Below are positions 1 to 8,924 of a stretch of DNA of 64,000 bases, in pieces. This DNA comes from Corynebacterium sp. NML140438 (GTDB taxonomy: Bacteria > Actinomycetota > Actinomycetes > Mycobacteriales > Mycobacteriaceae), in contig NZ_MLCQ01000017.1 in the NCBI RefSeq assembly GCF_001875725.1, forward strand, positions 124,001 to 188,000. Direction: 5' to 3'. Position numbers and translations under genes: made by a program. The notes under the pieces were generated by a model. The model did no database searches. It was not told the origin of the DNA and worked only from the letters and a program-made list of their open reading frames with translations. Positions within the stretch are counted from its first letter, which is position 1. Each line of letters begins with the position of its first letter.

Positions 1-662
1 GGCACCTCCCGCGTCCCAACAACGACGCGGCGTGGCTGATGTGGATACAGCGTGCCATCTGCTCTACGCGCAGTGAGCGAGGGATTGTCGGCGATTGCGG
101 TGCCCGTCCCGACGATGATGGCATCACGATGGGCGCGGTCACGATGTACGAACTGACGCGCTGCGGTTCCAGTAATCCACTGACTCGAACCGTCAATTGC
201 TGCGGTGAACCCGTCCAATGTCATCGCAAATTTCGCAGTAACACTCACACGATGATGGCGTACCGAGGAAATCCAGGGCTGCAGGGCATCAACACGGTGT
301 GGCTCGAAGCGGACGTCAATACCCGCAGCTTGAAGTCGCTCAGCTCCGCCCGAAGCAACAGGATTCGGGTCTGACGTAAGATACACAACCTTGGAAACAC
401 CCGCTGCGATGAGTGCCTCCGTACAAGGCCCCGTCTTTCCAACATGGTTACACGGCTCTAACGTGACGACTGCCGTTGCGCCTCTCGCCTCACGACCTGC
501 GCCTCGCAGCGCTTGGACTTCTGCATGCGGGCCTCCTGCTGGGGCGGTCGCACCGGTAGTGATGAGGCGCCCGTCGCTGTCGTAGAGAGCACAACCGACG
601 GGTGGATTAGGGCCCGTCGTTCCACGAACCGAATCGCCGGCCGCGATAGCTGCCTCGATCAC
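1..662 (-). CDS. ribD: Bifunctional riboflavin deaminase/reductase RibD (3' end outside window)
   Basis: RibD deaminates the pyrimidine made by GTP cyclohydrolase II and then reduces its ribosyl side chain, the second and third steps of riboflavin synthesis. The N-terminal deaminase domain shows TGPNPPVGC, the zinc ligand motif PHAEV and the second zinc motif EPCNHVGKTGPC. The reductase domain begins at TAKFAMTLDG and continues through SQWITG to the window edge, so the C-terminal half is missing. The start is GTG, overlapping the rpe stop as GTGA. There is no in-frame start just upstream, and family alignment supports this short N-terminus. The rest of the rib operon would be expected beyond base 1. 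About 220 codons are visible. Confidence 0.93.
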   Translation of the reverse strand, partial: MIEAAIAAGDSVRGTTGPNPPVGCALYDSDGRLITTGATAPAGGPHAEVQALRGAGREARGATAVVTLEPCNHVGKTGPCTEALIAAGVSKVVYLTSDPNPVASGGAERLQAAGIDVRFEPHRVDALQPWISSVRHHRVSVTAKFAMTLDGFTAAIDGSSQWITGTAARQFVHRDRAHRDAIIVGTGTAIADNPSLTARRADGTLYPHQPRRVVVGTREV

Positions 663-1324
663 GCGATGCCAGCCGCTTCTTTCGCCATCCGGCGCAATGT
701 GTCTACGGCTTGCGCTGGATTATCGGCGCCGAACACTGCTGATCCAGCAACGAACGCATCGACCCCGGCTTCCGCTGCTTGTGTAATCGTAGCGTTTGCG
801 ACTCCGCCATCGATGCCAATGACTGTCGACAACCCAGCTGCCTGGATGTGGTCGCGAAGGGTAAACACCTTCGAAAGCACCTCGGGCATGAACTTCTGCC
901 CACCGAAGCCTGGTTCAACACTCATCACCAGCACCTCTTCAAAGTGCTCGAGGTCGTCGAGGTACGGCTCAATTGGTGTTCCGGGCTTGATCGCAAACCC
1001 CGCTTGTACTCCCAGATCATGGCACTGCTTCGCAGCAGCAACATGGTCGTTCGTAGCCTCAACATGGAAAATCATGCGATCACCCCCGGAACGCGCGTAG
1101 GTCTCGAACCAACGCTCCGGCTCCTCGATCATCAAGTGCATATCAAGGAATTGGTCGGTGACACCGTTGACAGCTTTGGTCACATCTGGCCCAAACGAGA
1201 GGTTTGGAACAAAATGGCCGTCCATAATGTCCACATGGAGCATGTCGGCGTTCGGAACTTTTTCGATATCCTCACCCAGAGCTGCGTAATTCGCTGCAAG
1301 GATCGACGGCGCAATATAAATCAT
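659..1324 (-). CDS. rpe: Ribulose-phosphate 3-epimerase
   Basis: This cytosolic enzyme interconverts ribulose 5-phosphate and xylulose 5-phosphate in the pentose phosphate pathway. The 221-residue length is normal for this TIM-barrel family. Seen motifs are IAPSILAANYAALGED at the N-terminus, the metal-binding LHVDIMDGHFVPNLSFGP, HLMIEEPERW, the conserved MSVEPGFGGQKF and the phosphate-binding IDGGV. It begins with ATG four bases after the rsmB stop and overlaps ribD at its end, so it lies within a translation-coupled minus-strand series. Supplying ribulose 5-phosphate just upstream of ribD is metabolically sensible, since riboflavin synthesis consumes that compound. Confidence 0.97.
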   Translation of the reverse strand: MIYIAPSILAANYAALGEDIEKVPNADMLHVDIMDGHFVPNLSFGPDVTKAVNGVTDQFLDMHLMIEEPERWFETYARSGGDRMIFHVEATNDHVAAAKQCHDLGVQAGFAIKPGTPIEPYLDDLEHFEEVLVMSVEPGFGGQKFMPEVLSKVFTLRDHIQAAGLSTVIGIDGGVANATITQAAEAGVDAFVAGSAVFGADNPAQAVDTLRRMAKEAAGIA

Positions 1325-1328
1325 GCCT

Positions 1329-2783
1329 CTACCCTAGTGTTTTCTTGCGAAGGACTGCGAAGAACATTGCATCAGTTCCGTGTCGGTGAGGCCACATCTG
1401 CACGCTCTTAAAACCGCCAACGTTCTCCATCGGCGCGACAAGTTCATGCGCGTCACATTCTTCGACTGCACCAGAAGCCAGGACGGCGTCGACAATTCCG
1501 CGCGTCTCCCGAATATCCGGCGAACAGGTCGAATACACGATCACTCCTCCCGGCTTCGTCGCAGCAATGGCAGTGCTTAGCAACTTGCGCTGTAGCCGCG
1601 TGAGCGAGTCGATGTCCGACTCGCGCTTCGTCCAGCGTGCCTCAGGCCGACGCCGAAGTGATCCCAGGCCCGAGCAGGGGGCGTCGACAAGCACTCGGTC
1701 GTACCCTGTCTCGAGGGCGATCGCCGTGGCGTCGCCCGTGCGAACGTGCACAGGTAAGCCTTTAGTTGCTTTCTCCACCAGTTCAGCACGATGCGGCGCG
1801 ACCTCAATCGCATCCACACGCGCCCCGTCAATTGCCGCTAGAGAACCGATGAAAGCAGCCTTCCCGCCTGGGCCAGCGCAGAGGTCGAGCCACCGTCCCT
1901 GATCATCGGCGACTTCTGCTTGGACAAGCGCCCTTGCGATCAACTGAGATCCTTCGTCCTGGACCGCAGCGAGTCCGTCACGAACCGGCTGCAACTCACC
2001 TGGATTGCCCTCCGGCAAATAAACTGCGTACGGGGAGTACTTGCCGGTGTCTCCTCCGGTGATGAGGGCTAGCTCCTCCGCAGAGATCTCGCCAGGTCGC
2101 GCAACAAGGTGCACGATTGGTCGTTCCGAGTCAGCCTGAAGAGCGTTCGCCAGTTCCGGGTCATCAGCATCGACGCCCAACGCCGTCGCAAACGAACGCG
2201 CAATCCACGCGGGATGTGAGTGCTCGAATGCAATGCACTCGAGTGCGTCTGCTGGCTTGCAGCTATCCATCCAGTGCTGCGGGGTTTGGCGACTCATTGT
2301 CCGCAGCACCGCGTTTGCAAAGCCTTTCGCTCCCTGACGCCCTGCACTAATAACTAATTGAACCGATGTATCAACCGCGGCGTGCTGCCCCACCCTGGTA
2401 AACAGCAACTGGTACGCGCCAAGACGCAGCGCTGCGCGCACTTCCGCATCCAGGCTTGCGATGTCACGAGTCGAGCACTCCTGCAGGACAGCGTCAAGCA
2501 CACCCAGCGAACGCAGTGTGCCGTACGTGAGTTCTGTCGCGAATGCAGCATCTTTCCCACGCACTTTGTGAGCACGGAGAATACCCGGGAGCACAAGGTT
2601 CGCAAATGCGCCATCAACATCGACGCGCATCAACGTCGACCATGCCGCTTCCCTAGCGGGGTCGCCAATATCTACCCGCGGTATTTCAGTGTTGGGACGC
2701 TGCTGCCCGCTCTTTGGTAGCTGCTTGCTGCTCCGTGTTTCTTTGCGACGCCCCGCAGCCCTGGACCTAAATCCTCCACTCAT
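1329..2783 (-). CDS. rsmB: 16S rRNA (cytosine-967-C5) methyltransferase RsmB
   Basis: RsmB methylates C967 of 16S rRNA using SAM. The 484-residue protein has a basic, low-complexity tail (about 1-40), a NusB-like RNA-binding domain (about 40-170) and a Rossmann methyltransferase domain. The SAM motif LCAGPGGK is at about 301. The motif IV cysteine lies in VDAPCSGLG (about 369) and the catalytic motif VI cysteine in YSTCSP (about 420). Its ATG overlaps the fmt stop as ATGA, so the two genes are probably translationally coupled. The def-fmt-rsmB grouping is a classic bacterial cluster for translation start and ribosome maturation. Confidence 0.95.
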   Translation of the reverse strand: MSGGFRSRAAGRRKETRSSKQLPKSGQQRPNTEIPRVDIGDPAREAAWSTLMRVDVDGAFANLVLPGILRAHKVRGKDAAFATELTYGTLRSLGVLDAVLQECSTRDIASLDAEVRAALRLGAYQLLFTRVGQHAAVDTSVQLVISAGRQGAKGFANAVLRTMSRQTPQHWMDSCKPADALECIAFEHSHPAWIARSFATALGVDADDPELANALQADSERPIVHLVARPGEISAEELALITGGDTGKYSPYAVYLPEGNPGELQPVRDGLAAVQDEGSQLIARALVQAEVADDQGRWLDLCAGPGGKAAFIGSLAAIDGARVDAIEVAPHRAELVEKATKGLPVHVRTGDATAIALETGYDRVLVDAPCSGLGSLRRRPEARWTKRESDIDSLTRLQRKLLSTAIAATKPGGVIVYSTCSPDIRETRGIVDAVLASGAVEECDAHELVAPMENVGGFKSVQMWPHRHGTDAMFFAVLRKKTLG

Positions 2784-3712
2784 GCAAACTTCACTCCTGC
2801 TTCCACAAACTCACTTGAAAGGCCACGCCCCCACGCATCTGCAGCCATACGCTTCTTCCCTGGCGGTTGGATCTCTTGCAAGATGACATCCACGCTCCCA
2901 GTTCCTACCCGCACCCGGTTCTTTTCGACGGCCACTTCTCCCGCCCCAAGCGTATTCGAGTCACTGAGAGTCACAGGCCCAATTTTGAAGCGTTGCTCTC
3001 CCAGCATCGTCCACGCGCCGGGCCCCGGGGTGTATGCGCGGATCGTTCGCTCAACAACGTCGGCATCGAGGTCCCACCGGATGCGCGCGTCTTTGCTTTG
3101 AATCTTCGGCGCGTAGCTACCGTCGGCGGGCTGTGTTCGAGCAACGATGCTGTTAGCCTCGAGGCCATCCATCGTTTCGACGAGCAGGTCTGCGCCTTTG
3201 TATGCCAGCCTGGTCAGGAGATCATCTGCTGTGTCGGTTGGCGTAATAGTTTCCTCGAGCGTGGCCAGGATAGGCCCCGTATCGAGTCCTTCGTCGATGC
3301 GGAAGGTAGTTGCACCCGTCGTCGTCAGACCAGCCAGGATTGCCGCCTGGACAGGAGCCGCGCCTCGAAAATCAGGGAGAAGCGAAAAATGAAGGTTCAC
3401 CCACCCATGGTGAGGTAAGTCAAGCAACGAGGCTGGAACGAGATTTCCGTACGCCACAACGGGAATGGCATGTGGGGCTAACTCACGTAAACGGTTCGCG
3501 ATCTCCTCGTTGTCACGCAGCGTCGTCGGTTCGAGCACCTCAATGCCATGCTCGAGCGCTACTTGCTTCACAGGAGAAGGATGAAGCGTCCTCCCCCTCC
3601 CTTTTGGCGCATCAGGTCGCGTGAGCACCGCGACCACTTCATGTTTTGACTTCAACAACGCTTCCAGGGCCACGACGGCTGGCTCTGGCGTTCCCGCAAA
3701 CACAATACGCAT
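2780..3712 (-). CDS. fmt: Methionyl-tRNA formyltransferase
   Basis: Fmt formylates initiator Met-tRNA using 10-formyltetrahydrofolate. The protein of 310 residues shows MRIVFAGTPEPAVVAL at the N-terminus, the catalytic region NLHFSLLPDFRGAAPVQ and the aspartate-containing FRIDEGLDTGPI, followed by a C-terminal tRNA-binding domain. An upstream in-frame start would add six residues, but the ATG at 3712 overlaps the def stop as TAATG and matches the family N-terminus exactly. The gene is coupled to def upstream and rsmB downstream, so formyl addition and removal are encoded together. Confidence 0.96.
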   Translation of the reverse strand: MRIVFAGTPEPAVVALEALLKSKHEVVAVLTRPDAPKGRGRTLHPSPVKQVALEHGIEVLEPTTLRDNEEIANRLRELAPHAIPVVAYGNLVPASLLDLPHHGWVNLHFSLLPDFRGAAPVQAAILAGLTTTGATTFRIDEGLDTGPILATLEETITPTDTADDLLTRLAYKGADLLVETMDGLEANSIVARTQPADGSYAPKIQSKDARIRWDLDADVVERTIRAYTPGPGAWTMLGEQRFKIGPVTLSDSNTLGAGEVAVEKNRVRVGTGSVDVILQEIQPPGKKRMAADAWGRGLSSEFVEAGVKFA

Positions 3713-4212
3713 TACTGCTCCTTCCACCACGTGGATGTACGAACTTGAGACATGGCTAGTTTCTTTTCCTCTGCAGACAAACGCTCCAGGAACACGGTGC
3801 CGTCGAGATGATCAGTCTCATGCTGGATGCACCGCGCAAGCAGTCCTGTTCCCAAGATTGCTACCGGACGCCCCTCTATGTCGACGCCATTGCAGACTAC
3901 CGAGCGGAACCGATCAACGTTTGCTCGCACCCCTGGGATGGACAGGCAGCCTTCGACACCTAGCTGCCGCTGATCGTCAAGCGCGTTCCATGATGGATTG
4001 ACGATATGCCCTCGCATCCCCTGGCAGTCAAAGATGAACACTCGCAGACTGTGACCGATTTGATTTGCAGCCAGGCCAACGCCTCCTGCGTCATCCATCG
4101 TGTCGAACATGTCGTTGACCAGTGAACGAATCCCGGCGCCGAACTCAGTGACCTCCTGTGCCACCTCGTAAAGCACGGGATCCCCGAGTAGTCGAAGTCT
4201 ACGAACTGTCAT
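3712..4212 (-). CDS. def: Peptide deformylase
   Basis: This metalloenzyme removes the formyl group from nascent proteins. All three signature motifs are present: GVGLAANQIG (motif I), EGCLSIPG (motif II, metal-binding Cys) and QHETDHLDG (motif III, HExxH). The longest open frame would add 69 residues, but these run through priA sequence. The ATG at 4212, giving MTVRRLRLLGDPVL, is the family start, and the resulting 166 residues are standard. The stop overlaps the fmt start. Confidence 0.96.
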   Translation of the reverse strand: MTVRRLRLLGDPVLYEVAQEVTEFGAGIRSLVNDMFDTMDDAGGVGLAANQIGHSLRVFIFDCQGMRGHIVNPSWNALDDQRQLGVEGCLSIPGVRANVDRFRSVVCNGVDIEGRPVAILGTGLLARCIQHETDHLDGTVFLERLSAEEKKLAMSQVRTSTWWKEQ

Positions 4213-4253
4213 GGCTCGATAGTCTACCCAGCCGCAACATCGACGTTGCAACG

Positions 4254-6263
4254 CTATCCGATATGTAACGGGTCGACCTGCACCCGAAGTGGCAATTCCT
4301 GCTTCCGAGTAGCCCGACTGATTAACCCTGCCCGGAGCGCTCGACCCAACCCGCTGCGGTCTTGCACCGGGCAGCGAACCAACATTCGTTGTGCAGGGCC
4401 GTACTGCCGCTGATCCCATGTACCTGGAAGCGACACTCCACTCGGTAGATCGACCGGGCCTAACAACTCAGTGTTTGTGGGCAGCGAAACATGGGCAAAG
4501 TAGTCTTCTAGCGCAACCCTCGGAGCGTCCACTACCGCGACGTGCGCAGCAGGCGGGAACGAAACCTCTCGTCGGTGCGCTAGTTCGAGCTCCGCGTACC
4601 CTGACGGGTCCCAGCGAAGAAAAAACTGTACAACGGCGATCCATGGATCCGCGGTCACGACGACTTCTCCCCCACGTGTGTGCGGCTCAACTAGCGCCGC
4701 AGCTGCGATCCATCTGGAAAACGTCTCCTCCGCAGCACGTAGGTCCGGCCGTTGTAGCAAGGCCCACGCATCCATCAAGACTGCGGCTCCATACCCGCCC
4801 TGCACGAGCGGTTCCGCTCCTGGTGTCGCGACAACGAGCTGGGCCCGAGGCTCAACTTCTGCCAGGATCTTCTCACCTGAAGAATTCCGCACCCGAACTT
4901 GAGGAAACGCTCGTCCAAGTTCTTCCGCTGTCCGATCTGTCCCCAGCACCACTGCACGTAACTTCCTCGACCCGCACGCAGCGCAGCGAAACGATGGATC
5001 GATTCGGCCGCACCATCGACATGTCGGAGCGGAAGCATCCCCACTTTGCGGTAGCTCCAGGGGGCCGTTGCAGGAACGGCAGCGTGATGGCGTTCGGCAC
5101 TCACCACACGCGAGAGCACGAATGTATCCGGCTCGTGGCACTTGAAACAGCACAGGACGATCCCGCTCGAGTGCCCGGTTCGCTGCCTGAAACGCCACCG
5201 AAGGCAGCCTTGCTTGCCTCGCCCGTGGGTCTCGCTCCAGCGCAAAGTCAGAGTCTCCTGCCGCGTAGATTCGAGGCATCCGCTCCCGGATCGTACTTTT
5301 CGACGCCTCCAACCCATGCATCCAGCCCGATTCAACGAGCATCTGGGTTTCGGCAGTTCGCGCAACACCGCCGATGATGAGCGGGACGTGCTCCAGCGCG
5401 GAGCGCGTCGTCAACACCTCTCGCGCATGGACATAGGGTTCACGTGGATCAACAAGGTTATCGTCGCCATCGTCCATCAACACGAGCAACCGGAGGTTCT
5501 GAACCGGCGCAAACGCTGCGGAGCGGGTGCCAACCACAATCCTGGCCTGTCCGTGCAGCGCAGCAAGGTAACGCGAATACCGTGCCTGTGGTCCCTGCGC
5601 CGATGTAAGCGTACTCACCTGGCGAGGACCTACGATGTTCTTTAGTTCCGACTCAAGGCGATCCACATCGCGTTGATCAGGAACGACGATCAGCGCGCCT
5701 CCACCATCGAGCGCGACTTTGGCTGCCAGCGCAGCTAGCGCTTCCGCCCATGACGCACCCGGTACTACCTGCCACGCGGCGCGCACCAGCTTTCCAGCCA
5801 ACACCGCGTCAACGAACGATTCGCCGAACTGATACGTACTCCAGGCGGAAAGATCCGGCTCAGTAGTCTCTCCGAGCTCTTCCCAACGCGTTGCTGTGTC
5901 TGTCTCCTCGGCTTTCTTATGGCGGGGAGGGATAGCCGAGCGGTATATGTCGGATCTCACCCCGGCGTAGCGTTCTGCAAGTGCGTCGACAAGCTGACGA
6001 AGCTGGGTGGGAGCAACCACCTCTGAGGAAATCACTCTCTCCAGATATCGCAGACTCCCAACATGGTCAGGAGCTTCCGTCCTATCGAGTATCAGTCCAT
6101 CAACAAGGCGGCCGGCAAACCGCACCCTCGCCCGTGTACCCGGCTTCGCGTCCTCTGACTGCTCTTCTGCGACGTAGTAGTCAAAGGTACGGTCCAGCTG
6201 CGCCAATCCAAGTTGCGGCAGCACCTTGGCAATAGGAAGCGTTGACGCGGGCTGTTTCGACAT
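4254..6263 (-). CDS. priA: Primosomal protein N' (PriA), ATPase-degenerate actinobacterial type
   Basis: PriA recognises abandoned replication forks and reloads the replisome. The protein of 669 residues keeps the N-terminal DNA-binding domain (LDRTFDYYV, RVRFAGRLVDGLIL) and the zinc-cysteine pairs CGEC, CRSC, CRWC and CAAC. The helicase motifs are decayed: the Walker A position reads PGASWAEAL with no GKT/GKS, and the Walker B position reads LVLMDDGDD instead of DEEH. This loss is known for actinobacterial PriA, so it probably acts as a structural loader and not a helicase. The ATG at 6263 was preferred over a TTG three bases upstream. Confidence 0.92.
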   Translation of the reverse strand: MSKQPASTLPIAKVLPQLGLAQLDRTFDYYVAEEQSEDAKPGTRARVRFAGRLVDGLILDRTEAPDHVGSLRYLERVISSEVVAPTQLRQLVDALAERYAGVRSDIYRSAIPPRHKKAEETDTATRWEELGETTEPDLSAWSTYQFGESFVDAVLAGKLVRAAWQVVPGASWAEALAALAAKVALDGGGALIVVPDQRDVDRLESELKNIVGPRQVSTLTSAQGPQARYSRYLAALHGQARIVVGTRSAAFAPVQNLRLLVLMDDGDDNLVDPREPYVHAREVLTTRSALEHVPLIIGGVARTAETQMLVESGWMHGLEASKSTIRERMPRIYAAGDSDFALERDPRARQARLPSVAFQAANRALERDRPVLFQVPRAGYIRALACGECRTPSRCRSCNGPLELPQSGDASAPTCRWCGRIDPSFRCAACGSRKLRAVVLGTDRTAEELGRAFPQVRVRNSSGEKILAEVEPRAQLVVATPGAEPLVQGGYGAAVLMDAWALLQRPDLRAAEETFSRWIAAAALVEPHTRGGEVVVTADPWIAVVQFFLRWDPSGYAELELAHRREVSFPPAAHVAVVDAPRVALEDYFAHVSLPTNTELLGPVDLPSGVSLPGTWDQRQYGPAQRMLVRCPVQDRSGLGRALRAGLISRATRKQELPLRVQVDPLHIG

Positions 6264-6275
6264 CAAGCCGTTGCC

Positions 6276-7502
6276 TTACAGCCCTGCGGCTGCTCGCAGG
6301 TCGTCCACCTTATTGAGCTGTTCCCACGGCAACTCGACGTCCGTGCGACCGAAGTGGCCATACGCAGCAGTTTGGGCGTAAATAGGCCGAAGCAGGTCAA
6401 GTTCCTGGATAATCGCAGCTGGGCGAAGATCAAAGACCTTTTCGACTGCCTGCTGGATTGATTCATCCGTGAGGCCTTCCGCTGCGGTACCGAAGGTCTC
6501 GACGTAAAGGCCAACCGGAGTGGCTCTTCCGATGGCATAGGCAACCTGAACCTCAACACGATCTGCTAGACCAGCAGCGCAAATGTTCTTGGCGACCCAG
6601 CGCGTTGCATAGGCTGCGGAACGATCCACCTTTGAAGGATCCTTACCGGAGAATGCGCCTCCTCCATGGCGCGCCATTCCACCATACGTATCCACGATGA
6701 TCTTCCGACCGGTCAAGCCGGCATCCCCCATAGGGCCGCCCAAAACAAACGACCCAGACGGATTCACCAAAAGCTTGGTGTCTTCGGTATAGAACTTCTC
6801 GAGACCTGCGTCAGCAATTACCCACTCGAGCACATGCGTGCGCAGCGCGTCTTCCAGTGCCTCACCGACAAAGTCAGGGTCGTGCTGCGTAGAAATAACT
6901 ACCGTGTCCAACGCCACTGGCGTATCACCGTCGTAGGCGAACGTCACCTGTGTCTTACCATCTGGCCGCAAACCCACGACGGTGCCCATCTTTCTTACCT
7001 CAGTGAGCCGACGTGCCAGGCGATGAGCGAGGGCAATCGGAAGTGGCATGTACTCTTCGGTTTCATTGGTCGCATAGCCGAACATTAGTCCTTGGTCGCC
7101 AGCGCCAGTCTGGTTGAATGCTTCGATCATGTCGTTCTCTCGGGACTCCTGGGAGAACGACACGCCATCCGAGATTTCCGCAGACTGATCGCCAATAGCA
7201 ATATTCACCCCACACGTGCGGCCATCGAACCCCACCTCGGATGAAGAGAACCCGATCCCGACCAACTTATCGCGAACAATCTTGGCGATATTCGAATAGG
7301 CTTCAGTTTTCACCTCGCCGACGACGTGTACTTGCCCGGTCGTAACGAGCGTCTCGACAGCGACACGCGATGTCGGATCCTGTCTGAGCATGTCATCGAG
7401 AATCGCGTCCGAGATTGCGTCGCAAATCTTGTCTGGGTGCCCTTCAGTCACCGATTCACTGGTGAACAAACGGTAGTACTTACCAGAATCACGTGTAGAC
7501 AA
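6276..7502 (-). CDS. metK: S-adenosylmethionine synthetase
   Basis: MetK makes S-adenosylmethionine from methionine and ATP. The 408-residue protein shows [17 protein letters not shown] near the N-terminus, the signature [13 protein letters not shown], and the phosphate-loop [16 protein letters not shown]. The start codon is TTG, preceded by a good ribosome-binding site (AAAAGGAAG, about 6 bases away). No ATG or GTG nearby preserves the conserved N-terminus. A perfect McbR-type operator lies about 90 bases upstream, which predicts repression when methionine-derived effectors are plentiful. priA follows after only 12 bases. Confidence 0.97.
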   Translation of the reverse strand: MSTRDSGKYYRLFTSESVTEGHPDKICDAISDAILDDMLRQDPTSRVAVETLVTTGQVHVVGEVKTEAYSNIAKIVRDKLVGIGFSSSEVGFDGRTCGVNIAIGDQSAEISDGVSFSQESRENDMIEAFNQTGAGDQGLMFGYATNETEEYMPLPIALAHRLARRLTEVRKMGTVVGLRPDGKTQVTFAYDGDTPVALDTVVISTQHDPDFVGEALEDALRTHVLEWVIADAGLEKFYTEDTKLLVNPSGSFVLGGPMGDAGLTGRKIIVDTYGGMARHGGGAFSGKDPSKVDRSAAYATRWVAKNICAAGLADRVEVQVAYAIGRATPVGLYVETFGTAAEGLTDESIQQAVEKVFDLRPAAIIQELDLLRPIYAQTAAYGHFGRTDVELPWEQLNKVDDLRAAAGL

Positions 7503-7550
7503 AGCGGTCTTCCTTTTGCTCTCTAATTCCTACGGAAAGTGGCCCGCGAA

Positions 7551-7578
7551 GACATACAATCGCCGACCGTTGATTCAA
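7551..7578 (-). promoter_or_regulatory. Putative metK promoter
   Basis: On the minus strand TTGAAT (7573-7578) and TATGTC (7551-7556) are separated by 16 bases, about 50 bases before the metK start. The -10 match is only partial. The position just downstream of the McbR-like operator supports it, but the call is inferred from spacing alone. Confidence 0.35.
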
Positions 7579-7590
7579 TGCACTTTAGAG

Positions 7591-7606
7591 TAGACCACTC
7601 GGTCTA
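7591..7606. promoter_or_regulatory. McbR-type operator upstream of metK
   Basis: The 16 bases TAGACCACTCGGTCTA fit exactly the palindrome TAGAC-N6-GTCTA bound by McbR, the TetR-family repressor of sulfur-amino-acid genes in Corynebacterium glutamicum, where metK is a known target. The site lies between coaBC and metK, just upstream of the putative metK promoter. McbR itself is not in the window. Confidence 0.82.
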
Positions 7607-7625
7607 ACATTTCAAACACCGTCCA

Positions 7626-8843
7626 CTAGCGAGTTAAGGACTCAATCCTGTCAAGCAAGTGAACTGCAACCTCCAGCTTCGTTCCATGTGGGATCGGCTG
7701 CTCGCCACCTAAGCTGTCAAGGAACCAGCCCTGGTTATGCTTCTGCCCAAACACTGCCCCCTCTGCAACAGAGTTAACCATGAGAGCGTCCACCCCTTTA
7801 CGCTTCAGCTTCCGGCGAGCATTCTCAAGTTCGTTATCGGTCTCCGCAGCAAACCCGACAATCGTTGCTGAGGTACCGCCTTCCTTCCTCAACTCCCCCA
7901 AACCGTGCAAGATATCAGGATTTGGCACCAAATCTACTTGTGTAAGGGCTTGGCTGTTGGCATCCTTCTTCAGCTTTGTGCTGGACACATTGCGAGGGCG
8001 CATATCGGCTACCGCAGCAGCCATCACGATAATGTCGGCGTCAGGCGCTAGGCTACGCATGACCTCGTTCATCTGTTGCGCCGTAGTGACGCGATGGACT
8101 CTAGCCCCGGCGGGAAGACTTAGCTCACTCGTTGCACCGGCGACAATATCGACCTCCGCGCCCCGCTGCGCCGCGACTTCCGCAAGTGCAAAGCCCTGCT
8201 TCCCCGAGGAATGATTGCCCAAGAAACGCACTGGATCAAGCGGTTCACGGGTACCCCCAGCACTAATCAGGACGCGCTTTCCCTCCAACGTCTGTTCAAT
8301 AGGCCCAGTAGCTACGACGGTTTGCGTGAGGTCCACAATCTGCGAGGGGTCAAGGAGACGACCCGCCCCGCTGTCTTTGCCCGTTAGCCGACCATGGGCA
8401 GGTTCCAGAACGGTATATCCACGCGAACGCAGCACCGCCACGTTGTGTTGCGTTGCAGGGTTGTTCCACATCTCGGTATGCATTGCAGGTGCGAGCACAA
8501 CAGGGCAGGTAGCCATGAGAAGAGTGGAAGTTAATAGGTCGTCTGCACGCCCCGCTGTAACACGTGCAAGAAAGTCCGCAGTAGCCGGAGCGACGACAAT
8601 AGCGTCTGCGTCTTGCCCAATTCGAACATGCTGGACCTCATCGACTCGCGAGAACACATCGGTATCGACTGGTGCACCCGAAAGCGCCTCGAACGTGGCT
8701 GCACCCACAAACTTCAGAGCATTGGCTGTCGGAATGACGCGCACGTCAATGCCTTGCTCACGAAAATCCCGAACAACCTGGCAAGCCTTGTACGCAGCAA
8801 TTCCGCCCGCAACGCCAACGACAACTTTCTTCAGATCACTCAT
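7626..8843 (-). CDS. coaBC: Bifunctional phosphopantothenoylcysteine decarboxylase / phosphopantothenate-cysteine ligase
   Basis: CoaBC carries out two steps of coenzyme A synthesis: CTP-dependent joining of cysteine to 4'-phosphopantothenate, then FMN-dependent decarboxylation. The 405-residue fusion has the flavoprotein half first (VVVGVAGGIAAYK, PAMHTEMWNNPAT with the conserved PxMNxxMW-type motif) and the ligase half from about 180 (LISAGGTREPLDPVRFLGN, HSSGKQG). The ATG at 8843 gives MSDLKKVVVGV. A TTG six codons upstream is less likely because it falls in the promoter and terminator. There is no Shine-Dalgarno, and a TACACT hexamer sits 7 bases before the ATG, so the mRNA may be leaderless. 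Confidence 0.95.
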   Translation of the reverse strand: MSDLKKVVVGVAGGIAAYKACQVVRDFREQGIDVRVIPTANALKFVGAATFEALSGAPVDTDVFSRVDEVQHVRIGQDADAIVVAPATADFLARVTAGRADDLLTSTLLMATCPVVLAPAMHTEMWNNPATQHNVAVLRSRGYTVLEPAHGRLTGKDSGAGRLLDPSQIVDLTQTVVATGPIEQTLEGKRVLISAGGTREPLDPVRFLGNHSSGKQGFALAEVAAQRGAEVDIVAGATSELSLPAGARVHRVTTAQQMNEVMRSLAPDADIIVMAAAVADMRPRNVSSTKLKKDANSQALTQVDLVPNPDILHGLGELRKEGGTSATIVGFAAETDNELENARRKLKRKGVDALMVNSVAEGAVFGQKHNQGWFLDSLGGEQPIPHGTKLEVAVHLLDRIESLTR

Positions 8844-8850
8844 AGCAAAA

Positions 8851-8856
8851 AGTGTA
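8851..8856 (-). promoter_or_regulatory. Candidate -10 hexamer of a leaderless coaBC mRNA
   Basis: TACACT on the minus strand ends exactly 7 bases before the coaBC ATG, which would put transcription start at or next to the A of ATG. No ribosome-binding site is present. The gene follows directly after the rpoZ terminator, so it needs its own promoter. Confidence 0.4.
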
Positions 8857-8863
8857 CGCAAAA

Positions 8864-8899
8864 CCCCGCAAGCACTCCCACTGGGGAGCCATTGCGGGG
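8864..8899 (-). terminator. Rho-independent terminator after rpoZ
   Basis: On the minus strand CCCCGCAA pairs with TTGCGGGG, and CTCCC pairs with GGGAG inside it around a CAGT loop. The stem is followed by TTTTGCG. It separates the gmk-rpoZ transcript from coaBC. Confidence 0.8.
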
Positions 8900-8924
8900 C
8901 ATGTATATGCAGGCGGAAGGAGTT

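Noticed and set aside
6276-7625. SAM riboswitch in the metK leader
   Set aside because: The 123-base gap shows an McbR palindrome and a plausible promoter but no helix set resembling SAM-I or SAM-II class riboswitches.
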